Source: Limnobacter sp. SAORIC-580 (lineage in GTDB: Bacteria > Pseudomonadota > Gammaproteobacteria > Burkholderiales > Burkholderiaceae_B). From it: a stretch of DNA of 64,000 nucleotides. Every line of letters begins with the position of its first letter. Within the stretch, counting starts at the first letter, position 1. Of this stretch, positions 16,821 to 25,579 are shown in pieces. A program made the translations under genes and the position numbers. The notes beneath the pieces were generated by a model. That model made no database searches. It was not told where the DNA came from and saw only the letters and a program-made list of their open reading frames with translations. The stretch covers positions 1,798,001 through 1,862,000 of the forward strand of contig NZ_CP053084.1 in the NCBI RefSeq assembly GCF_013004065.1, in the 5' to 3' direction.

Positions 16821-18323
16821 ATGCTTCATCCAGCCATTCCCTCATTCAAACGCCGCGCCTTGTTGCGAGCGATGTTTCTAGGTGCTGGGGCCACCGCCTT
16901 GCCCCTGCTCAGCGCATGTGGTTCTGATTCAGAAGCATCCACATCGAATGCCACCCCCACCGGCCCCAATGAAAATGTAAATCCGCCCGTGGTCAACCCC
17001 CCCAGCCTTGGGCCTTTGGCCATGGAGCTGCCCTTGCAAGCCGGGCCGCTTGCTGGCATTGGCGAATTGGTGGCCACAGGTGTCGACAATATTTTTGCGC
17101 CAGCTGGTTTCACCGTGCGCCCAGTGGCAAGGCATTTAAGCAACCCGGTGCTGGGTATCCCCGATTTACTGGGCCTGACTGGCTACAACTGGCATATGTT
17201 TCCCGATGGTGGCGCAGTCTTCCCGACCGAAGATGGCGGTTGGGTGTATGTCTCGAACAGCGAAACCGAGGCACCACAGGGTGGCGTGGGTGCGCTGAGG
17301 TTCAATGCGCAAGGTGAAGTTCAATCGGCCTATCGAATTTTGACCGGAACGGCCCGCAATTGCGCAGGCGGGGCCACACCTTGGGGAACCTGGCTTAGCT
17401 GTGAAGAAACCCAAACCGGCGTGACCTGGGAATGTGACCCGCTGGGAAGCACTGCAACTGCGCGAGCGTTACCAGCGCTGGGTGTATTCAATCATGAAGC
17501 AGTTGCGGTGGACATGACGACCAAAACCTTGTTCCTGACTGAGGACGCGGGTGATGGCCGTTTGTACCGCTTTGTCTCTGAAGGCGATTTGCGCCCAGCA
17601 GTCAACGGGCAAATGGGTTTGAACATGGAGCAAGGCAAATTGCAGGTTCTGGAAATTGTGGGTTTCGAGGCTGGCGCCTATCAGGAAGACATTGCTGTGG
17701 CCCAACGCGTTCGCCGCGTGAAGTGGGTGGATGTTCTTGAGCCTGAAAACCCCCAGGCCCAAGTGCGCACACGCACAGCAGCAGCCGGTCTTCCTGTTCC
17801 GGGCACTGTGTTCAGGGGTGGTGAAGGCATCTGGATTCAAGAGTTTCCGCAGGGTCAAGCGCCGGCAGTTAGCGGGGTGGCCAAGCCGATGCGTGCTGTG
17901 GTGTTCTTTGCCTGCAAGGGCGACAACCGTGTATACGCACTGGACATTGACAATGATTTGATTGAAGTGGTTTTCGACAACAGTCAATTGTCTGAAGGTG
18001 CAGGTTTTGACGATGTGGACAATTTGGTAGTGAGCCCGGCAGGCGATGTCATTGTGGCGGAAGACGGCGATGCGATGCGTTTGATGGTGATGAGTCCCAA
18101 CAAGCCTGCAAAAATTCTGCTTCAAATTACTGGCGGTGGCAGTGAACTGGCAGGACCCGCCTTCTCCCCGGATGGTTCACGGCTTTACTTCAGCAACCAG
18201 CGTGGCCCCAACCTGCCAGCCTTGCCCGGCCTGCCCAACTTACCGGGCACTGGTGCCACCTACGAACTGTTGATACCGGAAGAATTCCGCACTGCGGTTC
18301 ATTCCGCTGTGTCGCCCACCTGA
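16821..18323 (+). CDS. PhoX-family alkaline phosphatase (DUF839), Tat-exported
   Basis: The 500-residue protein starts with a Tat signal (FKRRALLRAMFLGAG) ending in LLSAC, so it is probably a folded-exported lipoprotein. Family motifs include TEDGGWVYVSNSE, CAGGATPWGTWLSCEE, FNHEAVAVD, FLTEDAGDGRLYRF and the C-terminal VIVAEDGD, which in PhoX carry the calcium/iron ligands. PhoX releases phosphate from phosphomonoesters. It is shorter than classical PhoX and belongs to the DUF839 branch. It is divergent from PhoD, so the pair may give redundant phosphate scavenging. An imperfect stem-loop follows the stop. Confidence 0.88.
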   Translation: MLHPAIPSFKRRALLRAMFLGAGATALPLLSACGSDSEASTSNATPTGPNENVNPPVVNPPSLGPLAMELPLQAGPLAGIGELVATGVDNIFAPAGFTVRPVARHLSNPVLGIPDLLGLTGYNWHMFPDGGAVFPTEDGGWVYVSNSETEAPQGGVGALRFNAQGEVQSAYRILTGTARNCAGGATPWGTWLSCEETQTGVTWECDPLGSTATARALPALGVFNHEAVAVDMTTKTLFLTEDAGDGRLYRFVSEGDLRPAVNGQMGLNMEQGKLQVLEIVGFEAGAYQEDIAVAQRVRRVKWVDVLEPENPQAQVRTRTAAAGLPVPGTVFRGGEGIWIQEFPQGQAPAVSGVAKPMRAVVFFACKGDNRVYALDIDNDLIEVVFDNSQLSEGAGFDDVDNLVVSPAGDVIVAEDGDAMRLMVMSPNKPAKILLQITGGGSELAGPAFSPDGSRLYFSNQRGPNLPALPGLPNLPGTGATYELLIPEEFRTAVHSAVSPT

Positions 18324-18351
18324 CATAAATTGAAGGAACACTCAAAAATAT

Positions 18352-18387
18352 GGGGTTGGCTTGCAAGGACAGTGTAAGCCAAGCCCC
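18352..18387 (+). terminator. Stem-loop after the PhoX-like gene
   Basis: GGGGTTGGCTT pairs with AAGCCAAGCCCC with one bulged A and a 13-base loop, 28 bases after the PhoX stop. There is no T-run on the + strand, so it may be a weak terminator or an mRNA 3'-end stabiliser. Confidence 0.4.
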
Positions 18388-18508
18388 GAATGATGCAAAA
18401 AATACTGCGTACAAAGATTATCCGGTTTTGCGTTGTAGAAATTTCTTTGTAATTATTCGAAGTATGCTTTGCTAATCATGTATCAATACTAAAAATAGAA
18501 GGTCCAAC

Positions 18509-19522
18509 TTGACCAAACCTGTCCGCAAGTCCAAAGGCAAAGAAGTCTCTCCAATTAGCGAAGGCGCAAAACTGGTTGACCAGTATTTCGATCATGTGGG
18601 CGAAGCATTTCTTCGTCACGCCCCCGAGATAGACCCAGAAAAACTGAAAGACTGGCGTCCCAAGCTGTTTAGCTTTACTCGACTGAACCCTTGGTACGGC
18701 GGCTTGGTGGGCGTTCATCGCAAGCGTATCGGCGTGGGAAAAGACAAACTGGTTTGGCTTGAAATAGGCCAGGAAAACAGCCCGGCTTTGTTGCTGATGC
18801 ACGGCTTTGCCGCAGCGAAAGAACACTGGTTGCCCTTGCTCCCTTTTTTCGCAGGACAATTTCGCATTTTGATCCCCGATCTTCCCGGTTGGGGTGAAAG
18901 CGGCTTCAACCCGGATCGCAACTATGGTCTTGAGGACCAAACTGAACGCCTTCATGACTGGCTGACCGAAATTGGCGTTCACAAGGTGAACGTGGTGGGC
19001 AACTCCATGGGGGGCGCCTTGGCAGGCCTGTTAGCCGCCCGCTTTCCTGAAATGGTCACCAGCCTGGTGTTGATGGATGCATTGGGCCTGCCCGGCACCG
19101 AGGAGACCGACTTCATTCGTGAGGTGCTACGCGGAAAAAACCGACTGGTTCCACGTGCCCCCATGGATGTAATCAAGCTGACTGACCTGGTGTTTCACAA
19201 CCGGGCACTGGCTGCGTCTGCCGCGTTTTTCTCCGCAACAGAATTGATTCACCGCCGAGACGTGAATAGCTTCCTGTTTCAAGAAATGTTGAGCCGCCGC
19301 CCCGACTACACCAAAGCAACTTTTGAAGACATTTCAGCACCCACATTGGTGATGTGGGGCAAACAAGATGATGTTCTGCACATCAGTTGCGCTTACGAGT
19401 TCGAGCGCCTGATCAAGCGGGCTGAAATGTGCCTGTTCGACGGAGTGGGTCACTTGCCGATGATCGAGACGCCCTACCCCTGCGCGCAAGCCATCAAGGA
19501 ATTTGTGCTCAGGAACCTTTGA
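18509..19522 (+). CDS. Alpha/beta hydrolase
   Basis: The 337-residue protein has an alpha/beta hydrolase fold with oxyanion motif MHGFAA (~residue 97), nucleophile elbow VVGNSMGGA (Ser ~168), acid WGKQDD (~289) and GVGHLPMIE (His ~313). A hydrophilic N-terminal extension of ~70 residues precedes the domain. The start is the TTG at 18509, preceded by AGAAGG six bases upstream; no in-frame ATG exists until inside the domain. Substrate is unknown; the closest described groups are lipases/esterases and C-C bond hydrolases. It runs into the toxin-antitoxin region but the latter has its own promoter. Confidence 0.85.
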   Translation: MTKPVRKSKGKEVSPISEGAKLVDQYFDHVGEAFLRHAPEIDPEKLKDWRPKLFSFTRLNPWYGGLVGVHRKRIGVGKDKLVWLEIGQENSPALLLMHGFAAAKEHWLPLLPFFAGQFRILIPDLPGWGESGFNPDRNYGLEDQTERLHDWLTEIGVHKVNVVGNSMGGALAGLLAARFPEMVTSLVLMDALGLPGTEETDFIREVLRGKNRLVPRAPMDVIKLTDLVFHNRALAASAAFFSATELIHRRDVNSFLFQEMLSRRPDYTKATFEDISAPTLVMWGKQDDVLHISCAYEFERLIKRAEMCLFDGVGHLPMIETPYPCAQAIKEFVLRNL

Positions 19523-19555
19523 TTGGATATGTCCCTTTGAATTGCCAGCTGTAAA

Positions 19556-19584
19556 TTGCCTTCTTTGTAGCATTTTGCTACAAT
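19556..19584 (+). promoter_or_regulatory. Promoter with palindromic operator for the toxin-antitoxin pair
   Basis: A -35 TTGCCT (19556-19561) and a -10 TACAAT (19579-19584) are 17 bases apart. The inverted repeat TGTAGC-N5-GCTACA (19566-19582) fills the spacer and overlaps the -10, the position expected for autorepression by an antitoxin or TA complex. Confidence 0.72.
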
Positions 19585-19622
19585 CAAGGCGTTGCACAGG
19601 GAATCAATCAAGGAAACACGCC

Positions 19623-20033
19623 ATGGCCAAAGCCTCTTCACCCATACGAATTCAGTCTGACTTGATGAGCAATGCTGCCGTGTTGGGCAAGCTCCACCAC
19701 CGCAGCGCGGCTGAACAAATCGAATATTGGGCCAGCATTGGGCAAAAAGTTGAAAGCCTGCTAGACCCGGAGAGTTTGCTACAAATCAAAGCCGGGCTGT
19801 TGCGTGTAAAACTGGAACAAGTGAATGCACCGCCTGTAAGTGCCGACTGGGTATTTGGCAATTTGGACATGAAACGCACCACCGGTGAGTTGAAAGAAGA
19901 GGTAAGCCAAAACAAAGTACGCTACCAGGCCAGTGCTACTCACCCAGGCCTGCTTGAACAAATTGGCCCAAAAGGTGCACTCAAAATTGGTCAATTTGAA
20001 AATGGCCAATTCAAGCCCGTCAAACTGGCATGA
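19623..20033 (+). CDS. ParD-like antitoxin of a type II toxin-antitoxin pair
   Basis: From the ATG at 19623, with AAGGAAA upstream, this is a 136-residue protein whose first half (IRIQSDLMSNAAVLGKLHHRSAAEQIEYWASIG) matches the ParD-like family: a short beta strand followed by helices, as in ribbon-helix-helix DNA-binding antitoxins. The C-terminal half is charged and would bind the toxin. Its stop overlaps the next start by ATGA, the usual TA arrangement. The upstream promoter contains a palindrome at the -10. The toxin behind it is zeta-like, not the usual ParE. Confidence 0.8.
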   Translation: MAKASSPIRIQSDLMSNAAVLGKLHHRSAAEQIEYWASIGQKVESLLDPESLLQIKAGLLRVKLEQVNAPPVSADWVFGNLDMKRTTGELKEEVSQNKVRYQASATHPGLLEQIGPKGALKIGQFENGQFKPVKLA

Positions 20034-20599
20034 AGCAACTGTGGCTGCTGGTAGGTGGCAACGGGGCTGGCAAATCGACTTTCTACCGCACACAGTTAAA
20101 ACCCTTGGGCATGCCGTTTGTCAATGCCGACGACATTGCGCGAGATGTATTTCCCCAAGCACCCGAGGAACACAGCTACGAAGCTGCAAAAATTGCAGAA
20201 AACCTGCGCAACAGTTTGCTTGAACAAGGCAAGAACTTTTGCTTTGAAACCGTGTTTTCGCATCCATCCAAAATTGACTTTGTGGCCAAAGCCAAAGCAC
20301 TGGGCTACCAGGTGGTGATGGTGTTTGTTCATCTTGAACAAAGCAGTTTGAACAAAGCCCGCGTACACCAACGCATTGAAACTGGCGGGCATGCGGTACC
20401 TGAAGAAAAAATCGAAACGCGAATTCCGAGAACTGTCGACAATGTGTTGAACGCCCTGCCCCTGTGCGACGATGTGTGGGTGCTCGACAACTCCAGCGCA
20501 CAAGAACCTTATAAGAAAGTACTTCGAATTCAGGGTGGGAACATGCAGGCATTCATTCACCCATTGCCCGATTGGGCCAGCCGCTTCAAAACCCACTGA
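20030..20599 (+). CDS. Zeta-toxin-like P-loop kinase/ATPase
   Basis: The 189-residue protein has a Walker A motif GGNGAGKST at the N-terminus, VNADDIARD and FETVFSHPSK, all typical of zeta toxins, which phosphorylate UDP-N-acetylglucosamine and so block wall synthesis, or related ATPases. Arg-rich later segments (ARVHQRIETGGHAVP, ETRIPRT) fit the nucleotide site. It overlaps the ParD-like antitoxin by four bases. Small zeta-like proteins of this kind may have other substrates, so toxicity is an inference from the pairing. No signal peptide is present. Confidence 0.8.
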   Translation: MKQLWLLVGGNGAGKSTFYRTQLKPLGMPFVNADDIARDVFPQAPEEHSYEAAKIAENLRNSLLEQGKNFCFETVFSHPSKIDFVAKAKALGYQVVMVFVHLEQSSLNKARVHQRIETGGHAVPEEKIETRIPRTVDNVLNALPLCDDVWVLDNSSAQEPYKKVLRIQGGNMQAFIHPLPDWASRFKTH

Positions 20600-20661
20600 A
20601 CGAATGGCAATTCAATGGGTCCTACACCGACAAGTTCAATTTTTTTGGGTGGCAAGAACTC

Positions 20662-21552
20662 GTGATAAAACCAGCAATTCGAACCAGAACCTGTCTGCTT
20701 TTGGCTTGCATCACTTTGTTGGCTGCATGCAGCGCGATAAAGCTGGGTTACAACAACTCGGCCAGTTTTGCGCACACTTACCTCACCAACAAAGTCGATT
20801 TTGATTCCGAACAATCTGCGTTTCTTAAAACAAGTCTGAATGAGATTGTGGAGTGGCATCGCAACGCTGAGCTCCCCGTGCTGGCCAGCGAACTGCAAAC
20901 CGCCCGACAAGCCCTTGCTGCGCCCAATGGCGTAGTAATGCCTGTAAGTGCAAACCAGGTGCAGGCACTGAACCTTGCCATTCGGGCGTCGCTTCGACGC
21001 ACTGCCAATGAAGCAGCACCTGTGATTGCGAAAAACATGCTGGGCTTGTGGCCCAATCAAGTTCAAGATATCCAAGAAGCGCTCGACAAATCCAACAAAG
21101 AGTACCGGGACGAACGGTTGATGCAAAGCGCTGATCAGCGCGTGCGCGAATCAGCTGAACGGATGGCCGAGCGGTTCGAGCGCTGGCTGGGCACATTGAA
21201 CCCGATTCAAATCAAACAAATTGAAGCTTGGGCCAGAGCCGAAACCCACAGGGCTGAGTCTCGTTATGAAAAACGGCTTGAGCGCCAGCAACAATTCATG
21301 GTTTTGGTGAACAAAGCCGCCAACCGTCAAATTGACCAAGCCACATTAAGCCAGGAAATCGCCCGCCTGCTCAACGCCTGGCAAAGCCCAAGCAGTGCCG
21401 CTGAAAAACAGGAAAGCGAACAACGGCAAAAAGCAACCATTGCATTGATTGTTGAAGTTCTCAATTCAGCCTCCGCCGAACAGCGCAACAATGCAGCAGA
21501 CCGTGCTGCGGGTTGGGCGAAAGATTTCCAGGTTCTGGCCCGCAACAATTAA
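20662..21552 (+). CDS. DUF6279-like lipoprotein
   Basis: I place the start at the GTG at 20662, directly before a signal peptide (IRTRTCLLLACITLLAAC) with lipobox LLAAC; upstream codons in the same frame overlap the toxin gene and begin only with TTG. The mature part (~275 residues) is nearly all helical and charged, with the KLGYNN motif near the anchor as in DUF6279 lipoproteins, and a C-terminal region rich in Glu, Gln and Ala. Its function is not known. It may be co-transcribed with the TA pair but encodes an unrelated envelope protein. The ribosome-binding site is weak. Confidence 0.7.
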   Translation: MIKPAIRTRTCLLLACITLLAACSAIKLGYNNSASFAHTYLTNKVDFDSEQSAFLKTSLNEIVEWHRNAELPVLASELQTARQALAAPNGVVMPVSANQVQALNLAIRASLRRTANEAAPVIAKNMLGLWPNQVQDIQEALDKSNKEYRDERLMQSADQRVRESAERMAERFERWLGTLNPIQIKQIEAWARAETHRAESRYEKRLERQQQFMVLVNKAANRQIDQATLSQEIARLLNAWQSPSSAAEKQESEQRQKATIALIVEVLNSASAEQRNNAADRAAGWAKDFQVLARNN

Positions 21553-21597
21553 CTCATCTTTGAATCCATAGGTACTTTACTGAAGTAAAAGTTTATC

Positions 21598-23772
21598 GTG
21601 CTCAATCACTCATGGACTTTTATTGTGCCTTGTACAACTCAAAGAAAATTGATCGCATTAAGCTTTAGCGCACTGCTGGTTGCCTGCGGTAGCGAAGACT
21701 CGGCACTTTCCAACAACCCGGGAACAAACACACCTGTCAACCCGCAAGAAACAGCGCAGTGCAACGAGCAATCATGGTTTGCAGGCGTTACCGAGATTTG
21801 CAACGGGGTATTGGTTTACCGTGATTATGTGTACGACGATTACGGTGCCGACACAGGCCTGCTGTCACCCAGCCCTGCCTTGCTGAACCTGGCAAGCCGT
21901 GGCGGGCAGTTGGGCAACCCTTTGGCCAACACGCCGGGTTTGTTGTCGCCCACGGCAGGCGATTCACGCTACCCGGCGGGCGCTGAAAACACTGCCGACC
22001 TGGTCGAGCTTCGGATTAGCCGACAGGGCAATACCTACAGTGCAAGCTTCGAGATGAATGCCCTGTATGAAGCAGGTCAAACCATTGCTGCCATGGCTGT
22101 GGACACCGACGACAACCCGGCCACTGGCACCGAAACCTTGATGGGATTGACTGTGCAGGGCGCAGATGTGGTGTATGAATTTAACGCAGGAAACCCGGAT
22201 TCCAATTTGATCACCGGTACATTCCCGGCACCCGCGAATAACACATTCAAAATTTGGGCAGTCACAGCTCAAAGCAGTGGCGAAGTCATGAACGTGGCTT
22301 TCCGAGGCCCGGATGAAGAAGCCGGAGCTGAAGGTACGATACCGTCCCAGGTGCTGCCCAACAAAGGCAACTGGTGGGAAGACAAACAGGCTGCCGCCTT
22401 GGGTGCAGGAGACATTAGCCAGTTTTTTGCACAAGTGAACCGCCAAAAACTGACACCGGGCACCACTGAAAAGGCAGTGGTAGATGCAGGTTTCAAACAA
22501 CGGGTTTACACCTCGAAATACACCGCACCAAATTCCACAGGCGAAGGCATGGTGCTGCAGGCTGAATCCTCAAGCCCTGAAACAAACAGCCGCTTTTGTG
22601 GGCAGTACTTCCATTTCGTGGGCAAGTACCAACCCTATGGTGTGTACATTCCAAAGAATGGCAATTTTGACGACCAACGCAGCCTGCAAATGATCATGCA
22701 CGGCTGTGAGGCCAACCATGCCAGCCAGATCAACCAGCCAGGCATGCAGGCGCAGTTTGGTGACGCGCTGGACCGTGTGTTGATTTCGCCACTTGGGCGC
22801 GGCCCTTATGGCTTTTATTCCGGTTTGTCTGAACGCGATGTGCTCGATGTACTGGACGATGCACTGAATACCTTCAACATCGATGAAGACCGGATACTGG
22901 TGGGCGGTTACTCCATGGGTGGATATGGCTCCACTCGCCTGGCTGCACTGTACCCAGACCGCTTTGCTGGCTTAAGCAACTGGGTGGGCTTTACCGGCAG
23001 CATTTTAAACACCCCGCTGATTGGCGATGTGCTGATTCAAGGTGAACAAGCCCTGACCAGCGCCCTGCCCTTTGCCTTGCCAGTGAGCAGCACCATTGGC
23101 GGCATAGGCAACATCAGCAATTACCTGGGCAATTTGCGCCACATTCCCGGTACGCATTCATATGGCGCACTCGATGAACTGGTTCAAGTGAATACCGGCC
23201 TGGACTGGGCATTGAAACTGAGCCAAACCGACGGTGTGCTGTACGAGTTTTACATGCACCTTGTGGCTGAGCACCTCACCTTGATCGCGCTGGATGAATG
23301 GACCAAGGAAGCCGAGTTCACCCGCAACCTGAAACGGGTCAAAAACCCAGGTCGAATCACCTTCAAAACCAATGAAGCATTCGCATATCCTGAATATGAC
23401 ATCAAGCATGACAAAGCCTATTGGTTAAGCAACATCAAAGGCCGCTCGGAAGGCGACGTTGCCATGGATATTGAAAGCTTTGCTTGCCCACGCAGTACCA
23501 ACAACTTTGAAAACGGGCAAACAGCAGGCAATGGCCCAGTGCCATTTATTCAAACCTTCCGCAGGCTGATGGGTGAACCTGTTCAGGCCGCCAGCGAGAA
23601 CCGTTTCACGGCAACGCTGAGCAACGTGGCGTCAATGCGAATTAACACCACGGCAAGCTGCCTGCAAAACGGTGCCGCATACACGGTGGTGTCAGACGGC
23701 CCCGTGGTGCTGAACTTCAGCAATGGCAAGGTATTGAACCTGCCGGCAGGCACAAGCACTGGAAACCTTTGA
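21598..23772 (+). CDS. Lipoprotein with PHB-depolymerase-like esterase domain
   Basis: The 724-residue protein has a signal peptide with lipobox LLVAC and, in its C-terminal half (~residues 330-610), an alpha/beta hydrolase with an MHGCEANH oxyanion segment, nucleophile GGYSMGGYG and a late His (HLVAEHLTL). These fit the extracellular PHB depolymerase/feruloyl esterase group. Residues ~60-290 form a beta-rich domain of unknown role (YRDYVYDDYGADTG, TDDNPATGTE). The start is a GTG at 21598; a small palindrome TTTACT-GA-AGTAAA lies just upstream. The likely role is hydrolysis of an external ester polymer or ester at the cell surface; the substrate is unknown. Confidence 0.78.
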   Translation: MLNHSWTFIVPCTTQRKLIALSFSALLVACGSEDSALSNNPGTNTPVNPQETAQCNEQSWFAGVTEICNGVLVYRDYVYDDYGADTGLLSPSPALLNLASRGGQLGNPLANTPGLLSPTAGDSRYPAGAENTADLVELRISRQGNTYSASFEMNALYEAGQTIAAMAVDTDDNPATGTETLMGLTVQGADVVYEFNAGNPDSNLITGTFPAPANNTFKIWAVTAQSSGEVMNVAFRGPDEEAGAEGTIPSQVLPNKGNWWEDKQAAALGAGDISQFFAQVNRQKLTPGTTEKAVVDAGFKQRVYTSKYTAPNSTGEGMVLQAESSSPETNSRFCGQYFHFVGKYQPYGVYIPKNGNFDDQRSLQMIMHGCEANHASQINQPGMQAQFGDALDRVLISPLGRGPYGFYSGLSERDVLDVLDDALNTFNIDEDRILVGGYSMGGYGSTRLAALYPDRFAGLSNWVGFTGSILNTPLIGDVLIQGEQALTSALPFALPVSSTIGGIGNISNYLGNLRHIPGTHSYGALDELVQVNTGLDWALKLSQTDGVLYEFYMHLVAEHLTLIALDEWTKEAEFTRNLKRVKNPGRITFKTNEAFAYPEYDIKHDKAYWLSNIKGRSEGDVAMDIESFACPRSTNNFENGQTAGNGPVPFIQTFRRLMGEPVQAASENRFTATLSNVASMRINTTASCLQNGAAYTVVSDGPVVLNFSNGKVLNLPAGTSTGNL

Positions 23773-23776
23773 ACAA

Positions 23777-24814
23777 TCACCTGGCAAGAAGGTCTTGCAC
23801 CTTCTTGCTGCTGTAGAAACGTTGAAGGTTGCGGCGCAGGAAACTTTCTGCAAGGCCTTCCTTGATCAACAAGGCAGCCAAGTCAGGAATGTAATTGTCC
23901 AGCTCATCAGTAATCATCTCGTGGCTGATACCAATGTCATCCAGCAGGTCTTGCAAAGACTGTTCACCGTACTTTTCAAAGAAAAAGTCCACACCCAAAT
24001 CAATGCATGATTTCAAATACTCGGTGTTGCGGAATTCAAGCCAGAATTCATAACCCAGCACCATGAATTCTTGCAGGTCCTGCTCAGTCAGGTAATCGCG
24101 ATAGGCTGTCAGCGGCCATTCGCGCACCACATCCCAAAAGGCCAAGGCACTGTTCATGGCAGTTTCTCGATATTGCTCGTTGTCCAGCGTTTCATCTACC
24201 ATCTCAAGCGAACCCTTCACACCACTTTCCATCAGGTTACGCACCCGCTCTTCAAGCCCTTCTGACAAATCGGGGGCCTTGGTACTCAACCACTCACGCA
24301 CCTTGCGCGTGCTGCTGGCCACAGTGGAAAATTTCATCAGGTTGTTTTGCTCAAAAACATAGCCTTTGAGCACGGTAAAAATTACATCCGACAAAAAATG
24401 TCGAAACGGTGTGCTGTTTCGAATATTGGTTACTGCGTGGTCAAGCACACCATTTTGCTCAAAAATTTTCTCAATGAATTCTGTCGCGATTGAATCGGAT
24501 ACCACCTCACCAATTTTCGTGGTTCGGCTGGCTGGAAATTCAAAAATGCGATTGGCAATTTCACCAAACAGTTCGGGAATGGCTCCACCAATTTCCATTT
24601 CCACTGCATAACGCCGGGCTGTGGCCTTTACTTTGCTTTCATCCACGGCATCGCACAACCGAATGTGCTCAAGCCTGGCAAGCACATGGTTCAACTCATC
24701 GGCCAGCAAAGCTTGAAACTTTTTGCCTTTCAGGTTTTGCAACCAGAAAGCCACCTCGGCCTCTAGCAATTGCGACGCCAAATCTTTGGGCTGGTCAGCG
24801 CTGGTTTTCGCCAT
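23777..24814 (-). CDS. Conserved helical protein of unknown function
   Basis: I do not recognise a named family for this 345-residue protein. It has no signal peptide or transmembrane helix and is rich in acidic residues and long helices (SQLLEAEVAFWLQNLKG, LSEGLEERVRNLMESG, SFLRRNLQRFY). The protein lacks catalytic motifs. It is convergent with the esterase gene and divergent from the small periplasmic protein gene. Its start, ATG at 24814, is supported by the composition of the first codons, although the ribosome-binding site is weak. It is a cytoplasmic protein of unknown role. Confidence 0.7.
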   Translation of the reverse strand: MAKTSADQPKDLASQLLEAEVAFWLQNLKGKKFQALLADELNHVLARLEHIRLCDAVDESKVKATARRYAVEMEIGGAIPELFGEIANRIFEFPASRTTKIGEVVSDSIATEFIEKIFEQNGVLDHAVTNIRNSTPFRHFLSDVIFTVLKGYVFEQNNLMKFSTVASSTRKVREWLSTKAPDLSEGLEERVRNLMESGVKGSLEMVDETLDNEQYRETAMNSALAFWDVVREWPLTAYRDYLTEQDLQEFMVLGYEFWLEFRNTEYLKSCIDLGVDFFFEKYGEQSLQDLLDDIGISHEMITDELDNYIPDLAALLIKEGLAESFLRRNLQRFYSSKKVQDLLAR

Positions 24815-24871
24815 GTTCGTTCCGATGTGTAGTAGTGTTGAGTGATTCTAACCTGCTGTATCGAGGTTCCT

Positions 24872-25567
24872 GTGTTAAAGAAACTGATTGTTTTGCTGTT
24901 TGTTAGTGCAAGTGCTCCAGCCATGGCCCACCTCACCTGGATTGACGTTGGTGAACAAAGCCTCGGATTGTCAACCGGACACAATTTCCCAGCCAAGGAG
25001 ATTACAGTCAAGGGTGAATATGTGGACTCTGTAAGATGTGTTGGTGGCAAAGGCGAGGTGTTTGGCTTGCCATTCAATGACAACAGTATTCGCTACATGT
25101 ACAAAGAGCGCCCCGCCAACTGCCTCGCCATTCTGAAAACCAGCCAGATCGAGCTTTCACCGCGGCAGGGCGCGCAACATTTTGATGAGAACAAAGTGGA
25201 CAAAGCCTTGGTGAACAAGGTGTTGAAAAGCGACAAATTCAACGAAGAATATTTTAAAGCTGCACAAATCAAACCCATTGAAAAAGACAGTGATTTGTAC
25301 AACCCGGAACTTGCCCAATTCATTACGCTGCCGGGCGACGCTTCCACAATTTATGTTTACAAGAACGGCAAGCCCTTGGTGCAGCTTCCCGTCGGCCTGG
25401 AGTATCCCGAAACGCCAGTAACCCTGTGGTCGAGAACCGATGCAAGCGGCAAAGTCACTTTGCTGTTACAACCCAAGAGCAAAGCGCTGCTTCGAGCCTT
25501 GATCACCGAAGAAAAAGGCAGTGCTTACAAAAGCCAGTTTTTATCGGTCATCCTTGAACCTCGTTGA
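24872..25567 (+). CDS. Periplasmic DUF4198-like protein
   Basis: From the GTG at 24872, with GAGG five bases upstream, the 231-residue protein has a cleavable signal peptide (LKKLIVLLFVSASAPAMA) and begins AHLTWIDV, which resembles the DUF4198 group (periplasmic proteins associated with nickel/cobalt or TonB-linked uptake). Later segments (STIYVYKNGKPLVQLPVGLE, VTLWSRTDASGKVTL) give beta-sandwich strands as in that family. It converges with a TonB-dependent receptor gene twelve bases away, which supports a role in substrate uptake across the envelope, although they are not on one transcript. The family call is moderate. Confidence 0.62.
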   Translation: MLKKLIVLLFVSASAPAMAHLTWIDVGEQSLGLSTGHNFPAKEITVKGEYVDSVRCVGGKGEVFGLPFNDNSIRYMYKERPANCLAILKTSQIELSPRQGAQHFDENKVDKALVNKVLKSDKFNEEYFKAAQIKPIEKDSDLYNPELAQFITLPGDASTIYVYKNGKPLVQLPVGLEYPETPVTLWSRTDASGKVTLLLQPKSKALLRALITEEKGSAYKSQFLSVILEPR

Positions 25568-25579
25568 AACGAAACGCAC

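Noticed and set aside
17469-18125. 218-codon open frame on the minus strand
   Set aside because: It is fully antisense to the PhoX-like gene, His/Cys-rich with no known domain, and has no ribosome-binding site; a frame shadow.
21576-21589. Palindrome TTTACT-GA-AGTAAA before the esterase gene
   Set aside because: Short, AT-rich and at the ribosome-binding site position; it may be chance or a small hairpin.
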